Below, piece by piece: positions 1-6,771 of a stretch of 20,879 bases of DNA (position 1 is the stretch's first letter; each line of letters opens with the position of its first letter). This DNA is from CAZGXM01 sp964529795 (GTDB taxonomy: Bacteria; Bacillota; JADQBR01), in the NCBI GenBank assembly GCA_964529795.1, contig CAZGXM010000047.1:1-20879 (forward strand), read 5' to 3'. The position numbers were made by a program, and so were the translations under genes. Below the pieces are notes generated by a model. That model ran no database searches. It saw nothing but the letters and a program-made list of their open reading frames with translations, and was not told the DNA's origin.

Positions 1-17
1 TAATGGTAAAATTATAA

Positions 18-46
18 TTGACAAGCTTTACCAGGTGCATTATAAT
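18..46 (+). promoter_or_regulatory. recA promoter (sigma-A type)
   Basis: A perfect TTGACA (18-23) and a perfect TATAAT (41-46) are separated by exactly 17 bases. This is the strongest housekeeping promoter in the window and predicts a transcript starting near base 53, about 30 bases before the recA start codon. The predicted start falls on the LexA box. Confidence 0.85.
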
Positions 47-52
47 AGATGT

Positions 53-66
53 CGAACAAATGTTCT
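53..66 (+). promoter_or_regulatory. LexA (SOS) operator of recA
   Basis: CGAACAAATGTTCT at 53-66 has the two half-sites CGAAC and GTTCT around a four-base centre. It fits the Gram-positive LexA/DinR consensus CGAACRNRYGTTYC. It lies just downstream of the -10 box, over the predicted transcription start, so bound LexA should block initiation. This implies DNA-damage induction of recA and the adjoining recX. Confidence 0.85.
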
Positions 67-83
67 CTTGAGAGGTGATTTTA

Positions 84-1121
84 ATGAGTGAGAAACAAAG
101 AGCTTTGGAAATGGCTTTGGGGCAAATTGAGAAACAGTTTGGTAAAGGCTCGATAATGAAGTTGGGACAAGCTGCGGCAAGGCTAAATATTAAGGTTATT
201 TCAACCGGCTGTTTGGCAATTGACAGGGCATTGGGCATTGGCGGCGTTCCCAGAGGGAGGATAGTCGAGATCTACGGGCCGGAATCATCCGGTAAAACCA
301 CAGTAGCTTTACATGTCATAGCGGAAGCACAAAAAGGGGAGGGTACGGCTGCATTTATTGATGCCGAGCATGCCTTGGACCCCTTGTATGCCAGGAACCT
401 CGGTGTGGATATTGATAACCTTTTAGTCTCCCAACCGGATACGGGAGAGCAGGCCCTGGAAATTGCTGAAGCGCTGGTGCGCAGTGGTGCCGTTGATGTA
501 ATTGTTATTGATTCCGTGGCGGCTCTGGTTCCCCGGGCAGAAATAGAAGGTGAAATGGGTGATGCCCATGTGGGCCTGCAGGCAAGGTTGATGTCTCAAG
601 CATTGCGAAAATTATCCGGTGCAATCAGCAAATCACAGACCGCAGTAATTTTCATTAACCAAATTCGTGAGAAGGTGGGAGTGATGTTTGGCAATCCCGA
701 AACTACTCCCGGCGGTCGTGCATTAAAGTTTTATGCCTCGGTGAGGATGGAAGTGCGGCGCGTGGAAACTCTTAAGCAGGGTCAGGAGATGGTGGGCAGT
801 CGTACCCGGGTAAAAGTGGTGAAAAATAAGGTTGCACCACCGTTTAAGCAGGCTGAATTTGATATTATGTACGGTCAGGGTATTTCCCGGGAAGGGAGTA
901 TTGTGGATATTGGGGTTGAATTGGGAATTATTCAAAAAAGTGGCGCTTGGTATTCATATGGGGATGACCGGTTGGGACAGGGCCGTGAAAACGTTAGAGA
1001 ATATCTGAAGGAAAATAAAGAAGTTGCTGCTGAATTGGAAGCAAAAGTACGTAAAGCTATTGCTGAGAAACTGGGTATTACTTTACCCGAAGAGAGAAAT
1101 CAACTAGCTGAACCCAAGTAG
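84..1121 (+). CDS. recA: RecA recombinase
   Basis: This is the bacterial RecA protein, 345 residues. It coats single-stranded DNA, catalyses strand exchange and triggers LexA self-cleavage. Walker A GPESSGKT is at residues 65-72, the catalytic glutamate in DAEHALD near 95, and Walker B VDVIVIDSVAAL at 138-149. The DNA-binding L2 stretch with NQIREKVGVMFGNPETTPGG spans 192-211, followed by the KNKVAPPFK motif of the core. Start: ATG at 84, six bases after AGAGGTG (71-77). An in-frame GTG at 75 lies inside that ribosome binding site and is not used here. Length and motifs are normal, with no intein. It is driven by the LexA-boxed promoter just upstream and is followed by recX 11 bases after its stop codon. 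Confidence 0.98.
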   Translation: MSEKQRALEMALGQIEKQFGKGSIMKLGQAAARLNIKVISTGCLAIDRALGIGGVPRGRIVEIYGPESSGKTTVALHVIAEAQKGEGTAAFIDAEHALDPLYARNLGVDIDNLLVSQPDTGEQALEIAEALVRSGAVDVIVIDSVAALVPRAEIEGEMGDAHVGLQARLMSQALRKLSGAISKSQTAVIFINQIREKVGVMFGNPETTPGGRALKFYASVRMEVRRVETLKQGQEMVGSRTRVKVVKNKVAPPFKQAEFDIMYGQGISREGSIVDIGVELGIIQKSGAWYSYGDDRLGQGRENVREYLKENKEVAAELEAKVRKAIAEKLGITLPEERNQLAEPK

Positions 1122-1132
1122 GGGTGTTGTCC

Positions 1133-1585
1133 ATGTCCAGGGAAAAGGCAATCGCCTCCGCACTGCGATTATTGAATTACCGCTGGCACACCGAACAAGA
1201 GATAGTCAAGAAGCTTGAAGCCAAAGGCTATGATTTCAATGAGATAACAACGGCGGTTAAATATTTAAAAGAGATGGGTTATATCGATGATGAACGGTAT
1301 GTAGAGCAGTGGATTAGCGATAGAAAACGTCTCAAGCCAATGGGGAGGATACGGATAACGCAGGAACTGCAATCCAAGGGTGTGGACAGGGGCTTGGTGG
1401 ACAGAAAACTTTCAGAAAAATTTTCTCAGCAGGAAGAATACGAAATGGCAGTTTCGCTGGCAAAAGAGAAACTCCGCTGCCAGTCCCGGGTACAGTGGCG
1501 GAAATTGGCATCATTCCTGGCACGGCGGGGTTTTTCCGGCGAGATCATTTCCCGTGTGGGCAGAGAGCTTGACATCAACAGGTAA
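1133..1585 (+). CDS. recX: RecX regulatory protein
   Basis: RecX is a small helical modulator that binds RecA filaments and restrains or adjusts RecA activity. The 150-residue product has the family's three-helix repeat pattern: an N-terminal A-x-R-L-L-N-Y-R segment, then a motif YLKEMGYIDDERYVEQWI in the first third, then a basic K-P-M-G-R-I-R-I-T-Q-E-L-Q-S-K-G stretch. ATG 1133 is chosen because GGGGTG (1121-1126) lies six bases upstream; in-frame GTG 1124 overlaps that site. It follows recA by 11 bases, so it should be made from the same SOS-controlled transcript, the usual arrangement in Firmicutes. The C-terminal third is basic and ends within about 180 bases of the terminator. Identification is by pattern and position. 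Confidence 0.9.
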   Translation: MSREKAIASALRLLNYRWHTEQEIVKKLEAKGYDFNEITTAVKYLKEMGYIDDERYVEQWISDRKRLKPMGRIRITQELQSKGVDRGLVDRKLSEKFSQQEEYEMAVSLAKEKLRCQSRVQWRKLASFLARRGFSGEIISRVGRELDINR

Positions 1586-1651
1586 AAATAATAAAATACT
1601 TTTGGAGAAACTAGGTTTAGCCGACTGCCGTAAGCGGGTTTGTTATATATG

Positions 1652-1715
1652 GATTAAAGTAATATTTTATTTAAGTAATTATTTGTTTTATTGTTGAGAT
1701 AAAAATACTTTAATC
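1652..1715. repeat. AT-rich imperfect inverted repeat in the recX-rny gap
   Basis: GATTAAAGTA (1652-1661) is exactly complementary to TACTTTAATC (1706-1715). The pairing can be extended inward with one bulge (TATTTTA against TAAAAATA), giving a long weak hairpin with a loop of roughly 30 bases. The gap between recX and rny (1586-1902, just over 300 bases) contains this, the terminator at 1767-1797, and no reading frame that I believe. It could be a transcript 3' structure, a protein-binding site or a decayed element. Confidence 0.45.
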
Positions 1716-1766
1716 TGCAAAATGTGCTGATAATTTGGCATGCCCGTTGTGAGGTATTGGTTATTT

Positions 1767-1797
1767 GCCGAGTTTCTTAACTCGGCATTATTTGTTT
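1767..1797 (+). terminator. Intrinsic terminator after recA-recX
   Basis: GCCGAGTT (1767-1774) pairs perfectly with AACTCGGC (1779-1786) around the loop TCTT, and is followed by ATTATTTGTTT. The T-run is interrupted by A and G. It lies about 180 bases after recX and 115 bases before rny, and the symmetry would also let it act from the other side. Confidence 0.6.
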
Positions 1798-1902
1798 GGA
1801 ATAGCGAATATTGTTTATTTCCAGCACTATCGTCCAGTATCTACGGCAGCGGAATTGTTGAACTGTTAAAATCAGATTTTCTAATGATTGGAGGTGAATG
1901 GT

Positions 1903-3444
1903 ATTAACGTTTTATCAACAGTGATAATCGCAGTTATTCTCGTTTTCATAGGTTTTGCTGCCGGGTATTTACTCAGAAAATACTTGGCTGAAGCAAAAAT
2001 TACTTCAGCAGAACAGGCTGCTGAAAAAATTATTAATGAGGCAAGGAAAGATGCTGAAGCAAAAAAACGTGAGGCCTTGTTGGAAGCGAAAGAAGAAGTT
2101 CATCGCTTGCGCAACGAGATGGAAAAGGAAAATCGGGAGCGGCGAAATGAACTGCAGCGGCTGGAGCGGCGCTTGGTGCAAAAAGAGGATGCGCTGGACA
2201 AAAAGGCAAATGTATTGGAAAAAAAGGATGAAAGTTTACAGAGAAAGCTGCAGGATGCTGAGAATTTAAAAAGCGAGTTGGAAAGACTGCATGAAAGACA
2301 GATTGCCGAGTTGGAACGTTTATCCGGCCTTACTTCTCAAGAAGCCCGTCGTATTTTGCTGGCCAATGTGGAAGAGGAAATTAAGCATGAAACGGCCATG
2401 ATGATTAAGGAAATGGAAGAACGGGCCAAGGCAGAAGCAGATAAAAAATCCCGGGAAATAGTTACGATGGCCATCCAGCGCTGCGCAGCGGACCATGTGG
2501 CGGAAACAACCGTCTCAGTAGTATCACTGCCAAACGATGAGATGAAGGGACGCATAATTGGGCGCGAGGGTCGTAACATCAGAACTCTGGAAACCCTCAC
2601 CGGGATTGATTTAATTATTGATGATACCCCGGAAGCTGTTATTTTATCCGGCTTTGACCCCATTCGCCGGGAAGTTGCCAGGATAGCTTTGGAAAAACTT
2701 ATTTTAGATGGCAGAATTCATCCGGCACGTATTGAAGAAATGGTAGAAAAGGCTCAGAAAGAAGTGGAACAAAATATCCGGGAAGAAGGAGAACAGGCAA
2801 CATTTGAAACGGGTATTCATGGTCTACATCCTGAGATGGTGAAACTGCTGGGAAGATTGAAGTATCGAACCAGTTACGGGCAAAATGTGTTGAAACACTC
2901 AATTGAAGTGGCACATCTTGCGCAGGTCATGGCCGATGAATTAGGGGTGGATTCCCAGTTGGTCAAAAGGGCCGGATTATTGCATGATATCGGTAAGGCT
3001 GTTGATCACGAGGTTGAAGGACCTCACGTGAAAATAGGTGCTGATTTGGCTAAAAAATACCGTGAAAGCGCTGATGTGGTTCATATTATTGCAGCGCACC
3101 ACGGCGATATTGAAGCCCAAAGTGTTGAAGCCGTACTGGTACAGGCGGCAGATGCCATTTCGGCTGCAAGGCCTGGCGCACGACGAGAAACTTTGGAAGC
3201 CTATATTAAACGCTTGGAGACTCTGGAGGAAATTGCCGACTCCTTTGAGGGTGTCGAAAAGGCTTATGCAATCCAAGCCGGCCGTGAAATTAGAATTATG
3301 GTTAAACCTGACCGGGTCGACGATGCTACTGCTGTGCAGATGGCAAGAGATATCGTCAAGCGTATTGAACGAGATCTGGAGTATCCCGGCCAGATAAAAG
3401 TGATGGTAATTCGCGAAACTCGGGCAGTAAATTATGCCAAATAG
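1903..3444 (+). CDS. rny: Ribonuclease Y
   Basis: This is the membrane-anchored endoribonuclease that starts mRNA decay in Firmicutes. The product has about 513 residues: one N-terminal membrane helix (INVLSTVIIAVILVF onward), a long charged coiled coil (roughly residues 25-190), a KH RNA-binding domain with GRIIGREGRNIR near 216-227, and an HD domain with catalytic HDIGK near 361-365 and AAHHGD near 397-402. Start choice is unusual. GGAGGTG (1890-1896) is the clear ribosome binding site, and the in-frame codon at normal spacing is ATT (1903). In-frame TTG 1888 and GTG 1894 lie on the site itself, and GTG 1921 is 24 bases away. From ATT, 24 residues precede RKYLAEAKI, the same as I recall for Bacillus subtilis RNase Y. 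It probably has its own transcript, closed by the terminator just after it. Confidence 0.95.
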   Translation: MNVLSTVIIAVILVFIGFAAGYLLRKYLAEAKITSAEQAAEKIINEARKDAEAKKREALLEAKEEVHRLRNEMEKENRERRNELQRLERRLVQKEDALDKKANVLEKKDESLQRKLQDAENLKSELERLHERQIAELERLSGLTSQEARRILLANVEEEIKHETAMMIKEMEERAKAEADKKSREIVTMAIQRCAADHVAETTVSVVSLPNDEMKGRIIGREGRNIRTLETLTGIDLIIDDTPEAVILSGFDPIRREVARIALEKLILDGRIHPARIEEMVEKAQKEVEQNIREEGEQATFETGIHGLHPEMVKLLGRLKYRTSYGQNVLKHSIEVAHLAQVMADELGVDSQLVKRAGLLHDIGKAVDHEVEGPHVKIGADLAKKYRESADVVHIIAAHHGDIEAQSVEAVLVQAADAISAARPGARRETLEAYIKRLETLEEIADSFEGVEKAYAIQAGREIRIMVKPDRVDDATAVQMARDIVKRIERDLEYPGQIKVMVIRETRAVNYAK

Positions 3445-3459
3445 AGTGAATATGAAAAT

Positions 3460-3483
3460 AACGGTCCTTCGGGGCCGTTTTCT
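3460..3483 (+). terminator. Intrinsic terminator after rny
   Basis: AACGGTCC (3460-3467) pairs with GGGCCGTT (3472-3479) with one G-U pair, closed by a TTCG tetraloop (3468-3471). The T-run TTTTCT (3478-3483) overlaps the end of the stem. It starts 15 bases after the rny stop codon and separates rny from ymdB. The remaining gap to 3672 holds no convincing gene. Confidence 0.85.
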
Positions 3484-3681
3484 ATTAATAGGGAAATGAA
3501 GGGCTAAACATTTATCTGCCCGGTGCAGGAAATATCGTTCTTTTTAAAGAACAAGTATCAAGGTATGTTTATACGGTAACCATTCGCGAAGAAGGGAAAG
3601 TATTGGTATTTTAATAAATGAGCTTGTCTTGACAAAAATAAATATATAAGATACAAGTAAAAAGCAGGAGGAATGAAACTT

Positions 3682-4461
3682 TTGAATTTATTATTTATCG
3701 GTGACGTAGTGGGGCGGCCCGGCAGAAATATCATTCGCCAGAGTCTTTCGGAAATACGTGGCAAGTACGATTTAGACCTGGTAATTGCCAATGGTGAGAA
3801 TATTGCTGGCGGAGTAGGCGTAACTTTGGATACCGTTCAAGAGCTTTGTGCCAGTGGTGTGGATATAATTACCACTGGGAACCATGTTTGGGATAAAAAA
3901 GATGTTTTTAACTTCATTGGGGATGATGCCAGGATTACCCGTCCTGCCAACTATCCACCGGAAGTACCCGGTAAAGGTTATGCCATTTATTCGCTTACCA
4001 ACGGGGTGTCGGTGGCGGTAATAAATATTGCGGGTAGAGTATTTTTACAACCTTTGGATTGCCCTTTTCGTACAGTGGAACATATGCTGCAAAAGTTACA
4101 CAATAAGGCGGATATCTTTGTGGTAGATTTTCACGCGGAGGCCACGTCGGAAAAACAGGCTTTGGCATGGTACCTGGACGGCAGGGTCTCCGCATTATGC
4201 GGGACCCATACACACGTACAAACCAATGATGCCAGAATTTTGCCAAACGGCACTGCATTTATTACCGATGTAGGCATGACCGGGCCGTACAATTCGGTAT
4301 TGGGAGTAAAACAGGATTTGATAATTAAAAGGTTAAAAGATCAGCTGCCGGTGCGGTTTGAAGTAGCATCCGGCCCCACCCAGTTCAACGCTGTTATCAT
4401 TGAAATTGATGATTGCCTGGGACGGGCAAAAAAAATTGAACCTATTAATTTTGTTCGCTGA
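3682..4461 (+). CDS. ymdB: YmdB family metallophosphoesterase (2',3'-cyclic nucleotide phosphodiesterase)
   Basis: This is a dinuclear-metal phosphodiesterase of the YmdB/TIGR00282 family. In Bacillus subtilis it cleaves 2',3'-cAMP and affects RNase Y-linked gene expression, biofilm and motility. Metal ligands are visible (numbered from ATG 3673): D11 in GDVVG, E42 and N43 in NGENIAGG, N70 and H71 in GNHVWD, H154 in DFHAEATSEK, H179 and H181 in GTHTHVQT. Start: ATG 3673 sits one base after AGGAGG (3666-3671), too close for normal initiation. In-frame TTG 3682 is ten bases away and gives MNLLFIGDVVG, matching the family's usual N-terminus, so I prefer TTG (259 residues). It lies between rny and spoVS as in Bacillus. 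Confidence 0.93.
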   Translation: MNLLFIGDVVGRPGRNIIRQSLSEIRGKYDLDLVIANGENIAGGVGVTLDTVQELCASGVDIITTGNHVWDKKDVFNFIGDDARITRPANYPPEVPGKGYAIYSLTNGVSVAVINIAGRVFLQPLDCPFRTVEHMLQKLHNKADIFVVDFHAEATSEKQALAWYLDGRVSALCGTHTHVQTNDARILPNGTAFITDVGMTGPYNSVLGVKQDLIIKRLKDQLPVRFEVASGPTQFNAVIIEIDDCLGRAKKIEPINFVR

Positions 4462-4525
4462 ACAAAATAATACTGAATTTTCCGGGATATATTTTAAGAA
4501 TATTTGAAAAAATTTTTTCTTAGAA

Positions 4526-4555
4526 AAAGGAATTTTTTATTGTCTTATCGAATAA
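4526..4555 (+). promoter_or_regulatory. Probable sigma-H promoter of spoVS
   Basis: AAAGGAATT (4526-4534) and ATCGAATAA (4547-4555), spaced by 12 bases, match the Bacillus sigma-H consensus (RNAGGAWWW, 11-12 bases, RNNGAATWW) at every defined position. The start codon of spoVS lies 51 bases after the -10 element. spoVS is sigma-H dependent in Bacillus subtilis, so the match is biologically expected. Confidence 0.7.
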
Positions 4556-4605
4556 GCAGATATTAGGGATAATATATCATTGAAACAATCAAGGAGGTCT
4601 AAGCT

Positions 4606-4866
4606 ATGGAAGTGTTGAAGGTTTCAGCAAAATCGAGTCCAAATTCTGTTGCAGGTGCTTTAGCTGGAGTTTTAAGGGAAAGAGGCGGTGCGGAGATTCA
4701 AGCTATTGGAGCAGGCGCGTTGAATCAAGCTGTAAAAGCCGTAGCCATTGCCAGAGGTTTTGTTGCTCCCAGTGGTATTGACTTGATTTGTATCCCTGCT
4801 TTTACGGACATTCAAATTGATGGTGAAGAGAGAACAGCTATTAAGTTAATTGTTCAACCCCGCTAA
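4606..4866 (+). CDS. spoVS: Stage V sporulation protein S
   Basis: SpoVS is a small Alba-like protein of 86 residues, the usual length, required for progress of sporulation past stage V in Bacillus. The whole sequence is family-typical: MEVLKVSAKSSPNSVAGALA at the start, the central GGAEIQAIGAGALNQAVKA segment, and the IPAFTDIQIDGEERTAI end. The basic, nucleic-acid-like surface of the fold suggests binding to RNA or DNA, but the partner is not known to me. ATG 4606 follows AAGGAGGT (4591-4598) by seven bases. The gene sits between its own sigma-H-like promoter and a strong terminator, so it is likely a single-gene unit. Its presence shows that the organism is, or descends from, a spore former. 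Confidence 0.97.
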   Translation: MEVLKVSAKSSPNSVAGALAGVLRERGGAEIQAIGAGALNQAVKAVAIARGFVAPSGIDLICIPAFTDIQIDGEERTAIKLIVQPR

Positions 4867-4884
4867 CAATTTGTGAGTATCTAG

Positions 4885-4914
4885 ACCTGTTTGTCCCTGA
4901 CAAGCAGGTTTTTT
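4885..4914 (+). terminator. Intrinsic terminator after spoVS
   Basis: ACCTGTTTGTC (4885-4895) pairs with GACAAGCAGGT (4899-4909) over 11 positions with one T-G pair, loop CCT, and is followed by a run of six T (4909-4914). It begins 18 bases past the spoVS stop codon. This is one of the strongest terminators in the window. Confidence 0.9.
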
Positions 4915-4982
4915 GTTTATGTACCGGAAAGCATAACTTGCTGACTGATTTTAATTTGCGGTAATATTTTATCGGAAGGAAG

Positions 4983-5933
4983 GTGGAGTTTCTGAAGCCT
5001 TTTGTGATAGATACTCACTGTGATTCCATTGTTTGGGTGGTTAAAGGAAAAAGCTTACGGGATAATCCGGGGCACCTGGACTTGAAACGGATGCACGCCG
5101 TAATAAAGTTGCAGTTTTTCGCATTGTTTATTGAAAGCCAATTCAAGCCGTACCGGGCATTGGAACGTACTCTGGATTTGCTGGACAAATTTTTATTGAC
5201 ATTGGCAGAGAATCGAGACCTGCTTGCTTTAGTGTGTAGCAAAAGTGATTTACGCCGGTTGCCGGCTTTAGAATCTGCCGGTGCATTAGTAGCAGTTGAG
5301 GGGGGGGAGGGGATTAAAAACCTTGCTACGGTTCGCCATTTGTTTCGCCTGGGTGTAAGGAGTATCGGTTTAACGTGGAATCAACGCAATCAATTGGCTG
5401 ACGGGGTCTTGGGCGGTGGCGGCGGCTTGACTGAATTGGGAAAAAAGGTTATAAAAGAGATGAACCGGCTGGGAATGTTGGTGGATGCGGCCCATATGGG
5501 ACCCAAATCCTTTTGGGACACTCTGCGTATTTCCGAGAAACCAATTATAGTTTCCCATGCCAACTGTCGTGCTTTGTGTGACCACGACAGAAACTTGTCC
5601 GATATTCAGCTGAAGGTGCTGGCCCGCAATGGTGGCATCTTTTGCTTAACTCTTGCGCCTCAATTCTTAAGTTGCGAGCCAGCCGGCCTGGATACTTTTC
5701 TTGACCATGTTGCTTACGCCGCGGATCTGATAGGTGTTGAGCATATTGGTATCGGCTCTGATTTTGACGGCGTTGGCACACTGCCTGAGGGGATTAACGG
5801 TGTTCAGGACTACTTCAAGATACAAGAGGGGTTACGTTTAAGAGGTTTTAATGAAAAAGAAATAGGGACAATTTCCGGCGAAAATGTCAAGCGACTGCTA
5901 CTGCAAATACTTCCGGAAAAAAATGAGGGATAA
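4983..5933 (+). CDS. Membrane dipeptidase (peptidase M19, renal dipeptidase family)
   Basis: This is a zinc-dependent dipeptidase of the amidohydrolase superfamily, about 316 residues. The expected binuclear zinc ligands are all present: H12 and D14 in DTHCDS, E106 in VAVEGGEG, H171 in DAAHMG and H192 in VSHANC. The 21-residue gap between the last two is the same as in the mammalian enzyme. The HDRNLSD and GIGSDFDG motifs follow. Substrate is not readable from sequence; the family cleaves dipeptides, including ones with a D-residue or non-standard C-terminus. No signal peptide is seen, so it is probably cytoplasmic. Start is uncertain: GTG 4983 sits close to the purine run GGAAGGAAGG, and GTG 5004 is the alternative. 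Four bases separate it from the PHP gene, indicating an operon. Confidence 0.9.
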   Translation: MEFLKPFVIDTHCDSIVWVVKGKSLRDNPGHLDLKRMHAVIKLQFFALFIESQFKPYRALERTLDLLDKFLLTLAENRDLLALVCSKSDLRRLPALESAGALVAVEGGEGIKNLATVRHLFRLGVRSIGLTWNQRNQLADGVLGGGGGLTELGKKVIKEMNRLGMLVDAAHMGPKSFWDTLRISEKPIIVSHANCRALCDHDRNLSDIQLKVLARNGGIFCLTLAPQFLSCEPAGLDTFLDHVAYAADLIGVEHIGIGSDFDGVGTLPEGINGVQDYFKIQEGLRLRGFNEKEIGTISGENVKRLLLQILPEKNEG

Positions 5934-5937
5934 TTTT

Positions 5938-6771
5938 ATGGCAGTTGATCTGCATACTCACACCACGGCTTCGGACGGTAGTTTTACTCCCGAAGAATTA
6001 ATCAATAAAGCGGTTGAATGCGGCCTTTGGGGCGTAGCCATCACGGATCATGATACGGTTGGCGGTTTGGCGGATGCCGTCAAGGCGGCAGCTGCGCTGC
6101 CGGTGAGGGTAATACCCGGAATAGAGTTGAGCACCGATTGGTCAGAAGAAGAAATTCATGTGTTGGGGTATTTTATCGATTATAATTTTCCGGCGCTTTT
6201 GGAGGTGCTGGTATCCCTGGAAAGAGAACGGTGGCAGCGGGGAAAAAGGATGCTAGTCAAGCTGCGAAAAATAGGTATTGATGTGTCCTGGGACAGGGTA
6301 GTATCTTTTGCTAACGGAGAAATAATTGGGCGGCCTCACGTTGCCCAAGCAATGATGGCGGCGGGCTATGTAAGGGATATCAGGGAAGCGTTTGAAAAAT
6401 ACCTGGCCAAAGGCAGGCCGGGATATATATCAAGGGTAAAGCTGACACCGCAACGAGCGGTAAATTTAATAAAAACAGCCGGGGGTGTGCCGGTACTGGC
6501 ACATCCGGGGTTGTTAAAAAATCAAGGTTCGTTAGGTGAAATACTTACCTGGGGGTTTAAAGGAATCGAAGCTTATTACCCGCAGCATAGTGAGGAACAG
6601 GTACGATTGTATCTGGAGTTGGCAGGGCGTCATGATTTGGTTGTTACCGGTGGTTCGGATTTCCACGGTACCGCCAGGGGCGAGAACTTTCTTGGCGCTG
6701 CAACGGTAAAGAATCAGGTTGTACGGGATTTGCTTAATTTTCGGGAGGGGATGAATAATGGAAGTTGCTGA
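5938..6771 (+). CDS. PHP-domain phosphoesterase (YciV/RNase AM-like)
   Basis: This 277-residue PHP-family hydrolase is closest by pattern to the YciV group, whose members hydrolyse nucleoside 3',5'-bisphosphates and trim RNA 5' ends. Metal ligands are in family order: H6 and H8 in DLHTHTTASDGS, D13, H38 in ITDHDT, E63 in GIELS, H74 in EIHVLGYFID, then GRPHVAQAM, VPVLAHPG and the C-terminal GGSDFHG. The insertion after HVLGYFID, an all-helical block of charged residues, is typical of this subgroup. ATG 5938 is preceded by GAGGGA (5925-5930), which overlaps the end of the dipeptidase gene. The C-terminus overlaps the next start by 14 bases, so translation of all three genes is probably coupled. 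Exact substrate is inferred from the family. Confidence 0.88.
   Translation: MAVDLHTHTTASDGSFTPEELINKAVECGLWGVAITDHDTVGGLADAVKAAAALPVRVIPGIELSTDWSEEEIHVLGYFIDYNFPALLEVLVSLERERWQRGKRMLVKLRKIGIDVSWDRVVSFANGEIIGRPHVAQAMMAAGYVRDIREAFEKYLAKGRPGYISRVKLTPQRAVNLIKTAGGVPVLAHPGLLKNQGSLGEILTWGFKGIEAYYPQHSEEQVRLYLELAGRHDLVVTGGSDFHGTARGENFLGAATVKNQVVRDLLNFREGMNNGSC

Noticed and set aside
3492..3614. A 40-codon open stretch before ymdB whose translation looks protein-like (LFKEQVSRYVYTVTIREEG).
   Set aside because: No ATG, GTG or TTG start with a ribosome site; it follows a stop codon directly. It could be a gene remnant but nothing supports expression.
3629..3657. Perfect TTGACA (3629-3634) with TACAAG at 17 bases upstream of ymdB.
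   Set aside because: The -10 box is weak and transcription would begin about two bases before the ribosome binding site, so it is not convincing as the ymdB promoter.
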